A DNA stretch of 64,000 nt from Nematopogon swammerdamellus. Lineage: Eukaryota; Arthropoda; Insecta; Lepidoptera; Adelidae. Location: positions 5,757,971-5,821,970 of the forward strand of contig OX336338.1 in assembly GCA_946902875.1 (NCBI GenBank), in the 5' to 3' direction. Under the pieces are notes generated by a model. That model was not told the origin of the DNA. It saw nothing but the letters and a program-made list of their open reading frames with translations, and searched no databases. Positions 30,119 through 39,745 of the stretch are shown in pieces. A program made the position numbers and the translations under genes. The stretch's first letter is position 1, and each line of letters opens with the position of its first letter.

Positions 30119-32101
30119 TTTTTGTTTTGGTCATAACTCGAGAACCACTGGTGCTAGACCCATCGTGTTGGTACTCAAACTTCAGGTCTCGGTGAGATCT
30201 ATCCATCTGTCATGAGAACTTTTGTTTTGGTCATAACTCGAGAACCACTGGTGCTAGACCCATCGTGTTGGTACTCAAACTTCAGGTCTCGGTGAGATCT
30301 ATCCATCTGTCACGTGAACTTTTGTTTTGGTCATAACTCGAGAACCACTGGTGCTAGACCTATCGTGTTGGTACTCAAACTTCAAGTCTCGGTGAGATCT
30401 ATCCATCTGTCAAGGCACCTTTGTTTTGGTTATAACTCGGGAACCACTGGTGCTAGACCCATCGTGTTGGTACTCACACTTCATGTCTCGCTGAGATCTA
30501 TCCATCTGTCACGTGAACTTTTGTTTTGGTCATAACTCGAGAACCACTGGTGCTAGACCCATCATGTTGCTACTCAAACTTCAGGTCTCTGTGAGGTCTA
30601 TCCATCTGTCACGTGAACTTTTGTTTTGGTCATAACTCGAGAACCACTGGTGCTAGACCCATCGTGTTGGTACTCAAACTTCAAGTCTCGGTGAGATCTA
30701 TCCATCTCTCACGTGAACTTTTGTTTTGGTCATAACTCGAGAACCACTGGTGCTAGACCCATCGTGTTGGTACTCAAACTTCAAGTCTCGGTGAGATCTA
30801 TCCATCTCTCACGTGAACTTTTGTTTTGGTCATAACTCGAGAACTACTGGTGCTAGACCCATCATGTTGCTACTCAAACTTCAGGTCTCTGTGAGGTCTA
30901 TCCATCTGTCACGTGAACTTTTGTTTTGGTCATAACTCGAGAACCACTGGTGCTAGACCCATCGTGTTGGTACTCAAACTTCAAGTCTAGGTGAGATCTA
31001 TCCATCTCTCACGTGAACTTTTGTTTTGGTCATAACTCGAGAACCACTGGTGCTAGACCCATCGTGTTGGTACTCAAACTTCAAGTCTCGGTGAGATCTA
31101 TCCATCTCTCACGTGAACTTTTGTTTTGGTCATAACTCGAGAACCACTGGTGCTAGACCCATCATGTTGCTATTCAAACTTCAGGTCTCGGTGAGATCTA
31201 TCCATCTGTCACGTGAACTTTTGTTTTGGTCATAACTCGAGAACCACTGGTGCTAGACCCATCGTGTTGGTACTCAAACTTCAGGTATCGGTGAGATCTA
31301 TCCATCTGTCACGTGAACTTTTGTTTTGGTCATAACTCGAGAACCACTGGTGCTAGACCCATCGTGTTGGTACTCAAACTTCAGGTCTCGGTGAGATCTA
31401 TCCATCTGTCAAGGCACCTTTGTTTTGGTTATAACTCGGGAACCACTGGTGCTAGACCCATCGTGTTGGTACTCACACTTCATGTCTCGCTGAGATCTAT
31501 CCATCTGTCACGTGAACTTTTGGTCATAACTCGAGAATCACTGGTGCTAGACCCATCGTGTTGGTACTCACACTTCATGTCTCGCTGAGATCTATCCATC
31601 TGTCACGTGAACTTTTGTTTTGGTCATAACTCGAGAACCACTGGTGCTAGACCCATCGTGTTGGTACTCAAACGTCAAGTCTCGGTGAGATCTATCCATC
31701 TGTCACGTGAAGTTTTGTTTTGGTCATAACTCGAGAACCACTGGTGCTAGACCCATCGTGTTGCTACTTAAACTTCAGGTCTCGGTGAGATCTATCCATC
31801 TGTCACGTGAACTTTTGTTTTGGTCATAACTCGAGAACCACTGGTGCTAGACCCATCGTGTTGGTACTCAAACTTCAAGTCTCGGTGAGATATCTCCATC
31901 TGTCAGCTGAACTTTTGTTTTGATCATAACTCGAGAACCACTGGTGCTAGACCCATCGTGTTGCTACTCAAACTTCAGGTCTCGGTGAGATCTATCCATC
32001 TGTGACGTGAACTTTTGTTTTGGTCATAACTCGAGAACCACTGGTACTAGACCCATCGTGTTGCTACTCAAACTTCAGGTCTCGGTGAGATCTATCCATC
32101 T
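30119..32101 (+). repeat. Tandem array, 100-bp unit, 20 copies
   Basis: TCATAACTCGAGAACCACTG recurs at 30131, 30231, 30331, 30430, 30530 and on to 32024, spacing 95-100. Three-unit higher-order pattern: units at 30530, 30830 and 31130 share CCCATCATGTTGCT, while the pairs between them share CCATCTCTCACG. A longer 999-bp repeat joins the variant units AAGGCACCTTTG and TTATAACTCGGG at about 30412 and 31411. The unit core resembles the Helitron-like fragment at 3690. Frames inside are by-products. Confidence 0.97.
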
Positions 32102-32102
32102 G

Positions 32103-32285
32103 TGTGAGTACCAACACGATTGGTCTAGCACCAGTGGTTCTCGAGTTATGACCAAAACAAAAGTTCACGTGACAGATGGATAGATCTCACCGAGACATGA
32201 AGTTTGAGTACCAACACGATGGGTCTAGCACCAGTGGTTCTCGAGTTATGACCAAAACAAATGTTCACGTGACAGATAGATAGAT
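32103..32285 (-). repeat. Inverted terminal units of the 100-bp array
   Basis: About 1.8 units of the same repeat in reverse (AGCACCAGTGGTTCTCGAGT twice), joined head to head to the forward array at about 32102. Confidence 0.95.
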
Positions 32286-32539
32286 TTTAGAAATTATTCG
32301 CAATTATCGGATGCATGCAAGCAAATCCGAAAGCAACAGCTAACAATATATAAATTTTTGAAATGTGCTAATTAAGCTCTTTCATTTGATAACCCACACT
32401 AAAAACATTTTTTTAGGTCATCACTTTATGTCCTCTAGAGGGCGCCATATCCCATTTTTATGGGACGTCACATAGCCAACCAGTCAACTATAGTCAACCA
32501 GCAGACGGTCAAGACGCATCCAACGATACCTTCGATTTG
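32286..32539. repeat. Repeat-like flank of the array
   Basis: AAGCTCTTTCATTTGATAAC and TCCTCTAGAGGGCGCCATAT look like text of widespread insect repeats. No other copy in this window, so this is a weak call. Confidence 0.4.
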
Positions 32540-32870
32540 TCAAATTATGATAAGTAGGTAGTTTCGAAGTTATGTATGAGGGAACAGATGAACATGCATG
32601 CATACATACATACATACATACATACATACATACATACATACATACATACATACATACATACATACATACATACATACATACATACATACATACATACATA
32701 CATACATACATACATACATACATACATACATACATACATACATACATACATACATACATACATACATACATACATACATACATACATACATACATACATA
32801 CATACATACATACATACATACCGGTCAAACACATAACCTTCCTTCTCGCTTCGCCGTAGTCGGGTAAAAA
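32540..32870 (-). mobile_element. Repeat H containing a (CATA)n expansion
   Basis: The right flank CTTCGCCGTAGTCGGGTAAA and left flank TTTCGAAGTTATGTATGAGG are the two sides of repeat H, whose other copies (47050, 63511) read TACCCGACTACGG.(A)AAGCC. The microsatellite sits where those copies have a short GTAT run, so it grew inside the element. Confidence 0.65.
32601..32820. repeat. (CATA)n microsatellite, about 55 copies
   Basis: 220 bp of uninterrupted CATA. Frames reading YIHT or MYVC repeats on either strand are artefacts. Confidence 0.98.
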
Positions 32871-33213
32871 TAAGAATCTGTTCGCTAATATTGCGCGCAT
32901 ACTACACTACGTACAATATAATAAACACACGATCAATTAACTTAAATCAAATAGGAACTTCAGTTAAGTAAATATCCGCTAACATCGACTCGCAACAACA
33001 CATTTTTTTACATAGGTTTGCACCTAAAATTAATCAAATAGATACCCAACGAAGTAAATCTACATAATATTATGAAATGGAATTAAATAAGAAACTGCTC
33101 GAGACAATGCAAACACACACCGCGTGGCAGCGCGGCAGCCTGGTGCGCTATTAGAACCACTCGCCCTCCCGCAGCGCCGCGCCCCGCACATCCACCAGCC
33201 GTCCGCCGCTGCA
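32871..33213. other. No recognised repeat; CpG patch at the end
   Basis: AT-rich to 33110, then a CpG-rich patch 33115-33210 (GCGCCGCGCCCCGCAC). Confidence 0.35.
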
Positions 33214-33548
33214 TACCTTTATTTTGCGCGCGAAACAATTCGATTTGTATGAGAGCCACATCTTAGCGTAACCGGAACAGAATTTTATGTAGCCTATCCT
33301 ATGTCCCAAGCTGTGTCCCGTATACTTAGTTAAATGTGCTTGTACAAAGTTTCATCGAATTCGGATAATCGGCTTAAGAGTTATGGCGGAACATACATAC
33401 ATACATACATACAGAAAAGATTTCTCAAAATCGTCAATTTAGCTTTAGTATCATACATAGAGGCTACAAACTCAATATTTCCTAAAACAAAGTAACTTAC
33501 TCCATGACCATCTCTTACAGATTTATTATTAGTAATAATAATAATAAT
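33214..33548 (-). mobile_element. Helitron-like element, copy 4, 3' truncated
   Basis: Minus-strand order ACTAATAATAAATCTG ... GTGGCTCTCATACAAATCGA ... AAAATAAAGGTAT, where it stops. The terminal hairpin and CTAG are missing. CATA runs in the middle. Confidence 0.72.
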
Positions 33549-33589
33549 TGATAATTGATATGATAACGCACGCACGTCGCAACTCGCAC

Positions 33590-33785
33590 CGCGCCACGCA
33601 ACGCAACGCGCGCCCCGCGTATGGCTGGCTGAACGACCCGCGAGCGCGGCGGGGCGGGGGGGGGGGGGGGGGGGAGGGGGGGAGGGAGGCGGCGTGCGCG
33701 GGCCTCGATCGCTCGCTCGCCTCGCCCGCCGCCCCGCCGCCCGCGCCCGCGCTATTCCCCGCGCTCGCACTTCATGCGAAGTTAG
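33590..33785 (+). repeat. GC-rich dispersed segment, copy 2, with G-run
   Basis: A G-run at 33656-33674, then CTCGCCCGCCGCCCCGCCGC and TTCCCCGCGCTCGCACTTCA TGCGAAG, as in 29694-29882. Flanking ORFs (149 codons minus, 121 plus) cross the G-run and Helitron-like sequence and are not genes. Confidence 0.55.
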
Positions 33786-34206
33786 TGTTTTTTTTTTCAA
33801 ATAATAAAATTCCGTGGATAAAAACGACACAAATTATGAATAGTGTTTTGTTACACCATAATAATGAAAAAGACGTAAACTCTAACAACCATATCTATAA
33901 ATGTCGTGGATGAATTCGACACAAAATATTTTGAATAACAGATATCAGTACTCTAAAACGCGTAACACCTATTTAACCTTTTCTAATATTCTTTTAGAGC
34001 TATTTGCGCGATGTATTAGGTACTGGTTAAATTTAAGGATTTCCGTGGACAGAGATGACACAAAATGTTTTTGCACATCGGTTACTACTTCAATATTATC
34101 ATGAAAGTAAAATTTTCTTTTCTAATTTTCTTTTCGTCCAATACTGATCTAAAAGACAAATACCTAAATTTCTACGTATGCAAATTCCTTGGATGACACA
34201 AACTAA
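33786..34206. repeat. Decayed repeats of a GTGGAT..GACACAAA motif
   Basis: TTCCGTGGATA..ACGACACAAA at 33810, TCGTGGATG..CGACACAAA at 33904, TTCCGTGGAC..TGACACAAA at 34041 and TTCCTTGGATGACACAAA at 34185. Spacing 93-145 bp suggests an ancient tandem family. Confidence 0.5.
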
Positions 34207-34209
34207 TAT

Positions 34210-34245
34210 ATTAGGTTGGGCAAATGGTTCGGAAACTATATGCGA
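34210..34245 (+). mobile_element. Possible mariner end relic
   Basis: TA followed by TTAGGTTGGGCAAATGGTTC resembles the terminal repeats of mariner elements (TTAGGTTG...). No matching second end is seen, so this would be a remnant. Confidence 0.35.
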
Positions 34246-34340
34246 CAAATAAACAACTTTAATATTTTTGAAACCAAAATCCTAGCGCTACAGGTCTATA
34301 TACCGTTGCGTTGCGATCGCATCGCTCCAGTCCTAATTAT

Positions 34341-34627
34341 ACATACATACATACATATCACACACGCTGAATCCCGACAATCGGGGTAAGCAGAGTAATC
34401 GATGTTGTGTTGCAAGAACTCTGGTAAATTACAGCACAACATCGACCACCACGTTTCGCAAAGTATTCGAACAAGATTCAATCGATCGACTCGGTGGAAG
34501 TACCGTGCCAAGGTGAGAGATGGCGAGCCTGTCGCCCTATAGTACGGCATCTTGTCCTTATCTCTTAGTCGCCTTTTACGACATGCATGGGGAGAGATGC
34601 AGTGGGGCTACTCTTTTTAAGTACCGG
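34341..34627 (-). repeat. Dispersed repeat C, near full copy
   Basis: Reverse order of the 2923 copy: AATCCCGACAATCGGGGTAA, CAGCACAACATCGACCACCA, AAGTACCGTGCCAAGGTGAG, TTTTACGACATGCATGGGGA and TACTCTTTTTAAGTACCGGT. Confidence 0.75.
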
Positions 34628-34725
34628 TATAATCCTAATTATTCCTAATTAATTCATTCCATGGAGCAGATTGATAATAATTCAATAGGGCTGCCTGCCT
34701 AGCTTCTAGTCGTGCAACCGAGTAG

Positions 34726-35035
34726 GATTAGATCACAGAGCATCAAATACCAACCGCGCGCGCCCCCTACTAGAGGCGCCCTAAGCGATAATATTTGAAA
34801 CATAAAAACTACACGCAGTGCTTCTAGCGCTTCGTATGTGTGTGTGTGTGCTAGTATCGACACTACACACAAAAAGGAGCAAGTTAGGCACACGCACAAA
34901 TCAAATGCACACGCACAACACACATATGTAAGTCATAGGCCACGCCTACAGGCTTCAACGCCGATGTAGGGAAATCGCGCTCAGGGCGCCTCTAGGAGGG
35001 GCGGACGCGCGCATTTGATGCTCTGTGGATTAGAT
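34726..35035. mobile_element. MITE with 8-bp TSD, family CACAGAG, copy 2
   Basis: Element 34734-35027 (294 bp) with CACAGAGCATCAAATACC at the left and GCATTTGATGCTCTGTG at the right, flanked by identical GATTAGAT (34726-34733, 35028-35035). Its internal sequence (CATAGGCCACGCCTACAGGC, (GT)n) is the reverse complement of copy 1 at 16095. The two copies and two duplications define the element ends precisely. Confidence 0.92.
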
Positions 35036-35180
35036 GAAGGCGCGGCGCGCCGCGTGAGAAGGGATCCTGCGGAGCGGCGCGGGGCGGGGCAGGGCAGCAG
35101 GAAGCGGGGAGCGTGTGGCGCGGGCGGCGCGGGCGGCGGGGGGAAGGACAGCTCTTTACATTTCCGGGTCAAGCGGGCAT
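35036..35180. other. CpG-rich patch
   Basis: GCGGCGCGGGGCGGGGCAGG and GGGCGGCGCGGGCGG. Frames there are compositional. Confidence 0.35.
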
Positions 35181-36660
35181 CCTGCGCGACTTATTTATTG
35201 CCTTCCATGCTAATAAATTTAGACCGTCGGAATTAAGTGGTTTAAGCCCACAATCTATTTTTCAAAATTGTTTCACGGCGTATTCTCCTTCTTCTGTTAA
35301 TACGCTGTAATCCGGCGCTCCACTACCTATCTACTCAACAACGTGGACATGAATGTTCAAGTGTGGATTATGTTATATTTCCAACTATTTCGGCCGTTTC
35401 GCCAAATTATCAAATTATATTTCTTCATTATTGTATTGTATTTGTTTATTGCATATGGCAGTTAGACTGCACTCGAACTTGTCACAATTTGTTTTATCCG
35501 GTTCGATTACATCAACGAAGAAGAACCGACAAGAAATTTCGCACGGAATTTTTTTATACATATTTTTTTGCAAGTATTTAGTGACTAGCCACATAATAAC
35601 ACGACTAGCCACATAATAACACCGCCCATAGTCTATCTAAAACACAGCTTGAGAGCAAGATTAACAATTTTGCTGAGAGTTCTGACTACGAAGACTTATT
35701 AATTAAGTGAATCAGGTGTCAAACTTTGATAAACTTTTGTATTGTTCATATCGATCGAGCCTGTCGGCTACACTGAGGTTAAATAAGGGATTGGGGGGAA
35801 AATATGAGGGCAGGGAGAGCGTTCCAGAGTTTACCGGTTCTGTGGAGGAAAGATCTGCAGAAGCGATTGGTACGCATCCTATATACCTATACGCCTATAA
35901 TACCTATACGCACCTACATAAACGAGTAGATGTCTAATCCGCAAAGTGTCATGTACGCCCTGTCACCTGGGCTTCCCTTGTCCTACTCTCGGCTCGGCTG
36001 CCAGTTGGCTACGCGACGGTTTCGCAATGCGACTGACATGAATTCTATGCAACCTGCAATTAGGCGCATTGTCGCGGGAGCACTGTCGCGTCTAGTACGA
36101 CCTAATTAGTCGTGTTGAAGACGCATTTCGAAGCGTCTAATTTCCGTACAAGCAAACGCAATCAATATGACGAGACGGCGGTTGTAGCTCATATCGGTGA
36201 CACGGCTGCATTAGTATCCGGTGTATCCGGAGACGGAAATACCCGTGTACAGTGCGGGCGGCGCGGTGGTGCGGGGCGCGCGGGAGACGGGCAAGGGGAT
36301 TAGGGGACGCATCTCCTAGTGTCGGTCACGCGGGATCATCCCGCGTCAGATGTATTCATGCTACTTTGGCGGATCACTATGTGGAAATATGAATGAGAAT
36401 GATAGGCGAATGTTCACTAGTATCTCTTCCTATTGCAAAAAATGCTACGATTTTCCAATAAACATAAACATTGCAATAATACCGCGATATATAAAAAATT
36501 TTAAGAAACAAATTTGGAAATAAGTTGACTTCAGAACGTGTTAAAAATTGCCTAATGCTGCCATGCTGTAATATGGATTATAGGTATAGCAGATTTTGTA
36601 AATTTCTCTGAAAATCAAATTGGCCAGGTATCTCATTAAAACTAATAATTAAACGTCATG
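35181..36660. other. Low-repeat stretch
   Basis: A 21-bp direct duplication CGACTAGCCACATAATAACA occurs at 35582-35622. CpG-containing sequence at 35990-36360 could be regulatory. No gene recognised; frames up to 87 codons lack motifs. Confidence 0.4.
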
Positions 36661-36775
36661 AAATGAAGGGAAGCGCTGACATAGCACCTAGTTCACCCGG
36701 TGTTATGGGCTGACATCACGGATGGTGTAGGTGATCTAGCCAACCGTGTCAGTTTCCATGAAATAAAAATAAAAC
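36661..36775 (+). mobile_element. 5S-SINE 3' end
   Basis: GAAGGGAAGCGCTGACATAG, GTTATGGGCTGACATCACGG and CCGTGTCAGTTTCCATGAAA, with an A-rich tail. Confidence 0.78.
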
Positions 36776-37231
36776 ATAGGTACTGTCCCTGTACTTCAAG
36801 GTGCCCGCTGGGTTTGACAGAAATATGGAAGTAGCTCTTGAGGCGAAACCAGTTGTACACCACTGGTCTATAGGATTACTTAAGACCGTAATTCAAAAGG
36901 ACTACTTAAGACGTACTTAAGACAGTAATACTAAGGCAATATTAAAACAGCTTTTGAGTAAGTCGATATACCTATCAAGTGTATACAATATTATAAATCA
37001 GAATGTTTTTCCACGGTCCGTCCGTCCTTAGGAATGGGCCTTGCATGCACCTGTCGGCGATCGCAGCGGCGGCGACGGGTGGCGCGGCGGAGGAGCGCAC
37101 CCGTGGTGTCTCGACCAATGCCATTGAAATGCGCACACGCAGGGCGAATTGATCGGAAGTCACATCAATCAGAGAATCTACATAAAATAGACATCATCTC
37201 TCTTGATACTCGTAAATCTAGTGAAATAATC
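36776..37231. other. No clear feature
   Basis: 36870-36930 has imperfect repeats of ACTTAAGAC. 37030-37110 is CpG rich. No gene. Confidence 0.35.
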
Positions 37232-37795
37232 TTAAGGCGGTGACAAACGCCAAATACGCAAAACATGCAAAAAGTGCGACAAAGAAGGTCCAAAACTGAC
37301 CAATTGACACACATTCAGAAAATTAAAAAAATACCAACCTATATTTTGGTTCCTTACCAACAAAGTGCATTGCTGGTTTTTTTAATAATGAGTAAAAGTA
37401 AGTAATAAACATAAAATTAAAAATATATAAAAAAAGCATGAATTTTTGAAAATCTGAGTATGTGTGTATTATTACAATTTTACAATACCACCGATTCAAA
37501 GGTCACAAAGCTCTGAGAAAACTCTATTCAATTTGTTTTATTATTTTATCCACGAAAGGAGATAAAAATAAAAAACAAAAAACGCCTACATGAAATTATT
37601 GACGTAATTCTTCAGTCGGAAGGGTAAAATTTTTGCCTTCGTCAATTTAGCAGGCACTTCAATACTATGTAGATACAATTTTAGTTCCGGGCTCGCTTGC
37701 ACGCTCCTGCCCTGCTGCGCCCGCGTGTCGGTCGTCATTTCTGTCTTCTGTGTTTGGATCGAATGGAAAAAAGATAGGTAGGTTAGGTATATTTG

Positions 37796-37860
37796 TACCG
37801 TGTGGGATGGTAATTTAAAATAATAGCCCCACTGCATCTCGTAAAAGGCGACTGAGGGAT
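37796..37860 (+). repeat. Repeat C fragment
   Basis: GTACCGTGTGGGATGGTAAT then AATAGCCCCACTGCATCTCG TAAAAGGCGACTGAGGGAT, with the CCCCGTGCATG segment deleted. Confidence 0.7.
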
Positions 37861-37862
37861 TT

Positions 37863-38006
37863 TTTTATGTAAACTGACACAGTTTGCTATATCACCTATA
37901 ACATCCGTGATGTCAGCCCATAACACCGGGTGAACTTAGGTGCCATGTCAGTGCTTCCCTTTGGTCGTGCCGGCTACACTAAACTGGACGGAAAATACAA
38001 ACTATT
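37863..38006 (-). mobile_element. 5S-SINE 3' half, minus member of an inverted pair
   Basis: T-run, GTAAACTGACACAGTTTGCT, TCCGTGATGTCAGCCCATAA and GGACGGAAAATACAAACTAT. Confidence 0.78.
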
Positions 38007-38025
38007 TCGGGATATGACTCCCTTC

Positions 38026-38165
38026 TTTTTTTCCGTCCAGTTCAGTGAAGCCGGTACGACCGAAGAAAAGCACTGACATAGCACCTACTTCACCAGTTGT
38101 TACGAGCTGACATCTCGGATGTTGTATTGTAGGTGATGTTGCCACCGTGTCATTTTCCGTACCAG
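38026..38165 (+). mobile_element. 5S-SINE 3' half, plus member of an inverted pair
   Basis: TTTCCGTCCAGTTCAGTGAA, CGACCGAAGAAAAGCACTGA and GTGATGTTGCCACCGTGTCA. With the preceding minus copy it forms an inverted repeat around a 19-bp spacer. Confidence 0.75.
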
Positions 38166-38349
38166 TATACAGTACGACCGTGTCGTACAGTATACAGTAC
38201 GACAGTATACAGTACGACTATACTACTATCACGTAGTATCACGTAAGTATATTACGTACACTATTCGTTCAATGATCTGACGAATTTTTATATGGTAAGA
38301 AATACATAGGTAGGTAGGTAGGTACCATCGAATTAGAAAGGGGTCTGGA
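38166..38349. repeat. Short direct repeats
   Basis: CAGTATACAGTACGAC recurs two to three times at 38165-38220; GGTAGGTAGGTAGGTA at 38310. Confidence 0.7.
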
Positions 38350-38690
38350 AGGAGCATAGCACGGCGACTGAACGCAAGCGAGTGAAGCTAAAAGTTGGAC
38401 GCCGGGGATACCCGCGCAACCTGCCGCACACCCGCAGCGACCTATAATTGACCGCATATTGGACTCATTTAGACGAATATTGACGGCTTCAAATGTGCGC
38501 TAGAACGTTCCTTCCAGATCCCTTTCTAATTCGATGGCAGAGCCTCCCGCGCCTCCACCGCGCCGCCGCCGCCGCCGCCTCCTCCGCCGCCTCCGCCGTG
38601 CCGCCTCCGCACCGCACGCTGCTACTGAGTTACCGCACCGCACCCCACCGCACCGTGCCATGCTGCCGGCCGGTACCTATGTTGCTATTA
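38350..38690. other. CpG-rich stretch with (CCG)n
   Basis: CGCCGCCGCCGCCGCCTCCT and neighbouring CACCGCACCG repeats. The 90-codon frame is compositional. Confidence 0.4.
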
Positions 38691-38944
38691 TATTTGCCAT
38701 ACATACCTAAATGCCTATCTACCTATTACCTACCTACCTATTTTTATTTTAGTTTTCATCGATAGTCTATTTAGAGGTTTATAAAAAGTGGTAGGTACAT
38801 GAACTAAAATAATTTGGAAGAAATTACAATAAAATGTTATTTAGGTAAAATAATAAAAAATAAAAAATTAGAATCACGCATCAGTTACATAAGCCACAAT
38901 CATTTTAATAATTAAAATAATAAAAAAGCAAAAAAAAAAAAACA

Positions 38945-39022
38945 TACGAAAGTGGGATTCGAACCCCGAACCATCAACTCTTTAGGCTGATACCGACAAA
39001 CTACGCTAAATGTGACTTGAAC
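38945..39022 (-). other. tRNA-like sequence followed by a T-run
   Basis: On the minus strand TAGCGTAGTTTG (A-box like), a possible anticodon arm TCAGC/GTTGA around CTAAAGA, then GGTTCGGGGTTCGAATCCC (B box GGTTCGAATCC) and soon a T12 run. Acceptor arms do not pair, so it is not a functional tRNA; a tRNA-derived Pol III unit or SINE head is likelier. Confidence 0.5.
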
Positions 39023-39226
39023 GTGCGAAGCGAAATTAGCAGTCGCATGGTACATTATGTAGAATTCCCGAATGCTCAAGGTCGTTGGCGTTTGTCACGG
39101 CCTTAAAACAACATCGGCCTAGGAAGGCTTTATTTATAACTAGGACTTTGAGCGAAGCTCCGCTCGCGGCTTTGTCGTATTTGGCCAAATGTTTCTGAAC
39201 ATGCTTATCGATACCTAACTAACTAG

Positions 39227-39364
39227 AGCACCGCTAGAGTGTGGAACTGTCTTCCGGCGAGTGTATTTCCTGAATCCTTTAACCTGGGTGTCTTCAAGCG
39301 TCGTATTAACGGGCTAGACAGCCTAGCAAAAGTCCGCAAATCTGCTGGCATGGCACCTAACTGA
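39227..39364 (+). pseudogene. Non-LTR reverse transcriptase C-terminal fragment
   Basis: STARVWNCLPASVFPESFNL then GVFKRRINGLDSLA and AGMAPN before the stop. It is the same group as 17778-18164 (AGMAPL end). A stop lies just upstream, so only the last 45 residues remain. Confidence 0.75.
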
Positions 39365-39667
39365 GCGTGGTTACGCGAGGAGAGGTGCATAGCCACCCAT
39401 ACTGGTTTACAAAAAAAAAACTAAGTACCTTTCTAAATATATAGTTTAAACTTTTATATTTTATTTTGTAGACATAGCTTCAAATGTATTATTAATTCAA
39501 TTAAAATTATTAAATAAACTATAACTACCTATCAAATAAAATTTACCTACAAATATAACTAATTAAAAACTATAACTAAAAACTAAAAATTATTCCTCAA
39601 GGGGCTTCGTTCTAAATTAGATAAATGCAAAGCCGTAATAAAAAGAATAAAAAATTTGTCCCGATTC
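39365..39667. other. AT-rich 3' flank of the LINE fragment
   Basis: 39365-39415 continues the LINE 3' UTR (GAGCGTGGTTACGCGAGGAG) and ends in an A-run. The rest is AT-rich without features. Confidence 0.4.
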
Positions 39668-39745
39668 CGACCAAGATTTGAACCTCGAACTCTGGCACGC
39701 GCCTACGCGAACGCGTTACCAATTTCGCCACACGGTCGATGGTGA
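39668..39745 (-). other. tRNA-like sequence followed by a T-run
   Basis: Minus strand: GACCGTGTGGCGAAATTGGT (A box TGGCGAAATTGG) ... GAGGTTCAAATCTTGGTC (B box GGTTCAAATCT), then T6 soon after. The T-stem is too short for a normal cloverleaf, so a pseudo-tRNA or SINE-derived unit is most likely. Confidence 0.5.

Larger units (their letters stand above)
37232..39106. mobile_element. Probable 1.87-kb TTAA-flanked TIR element
   Basis: TTAA at 37232 is followed by GGCGGTGACAAACGCCAA. At the far end TTGGCGTTTGTCACGGCC is followed by TTAA at 39103. The inverted repeats match at 17 of 18 bases. TTAA target duplications are typical of piggyBac and Kolobok-type elements. The inside holds SINE and repeat C pieces, a CpG-rich block (38350-38690) and a tRNA-like sequence, but no transposase frame. 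Two separate element ends lying face to face is an alternative. Confidence 0.6.

Noticed and set aside
30314..31588. Near-identical 73- and 91-codon frames inside the 100-bp array
   Set aside because: They mirror the 999-bp duplication of satellite units and have no coding support.
32601..32820. CRISPR-like regular repeats
   Set aside because: Neither this tract nor the 100-, 130- or 294-bp arrays has short repeats with unique spacers; all are ordinary tandem repeats in a eukaryotic genome.
32484..32900. Repetitive YIHT and MYVC peptides on both strands
   Set aside because: Translation of the CATA microsatellite in all frames, not a protein.
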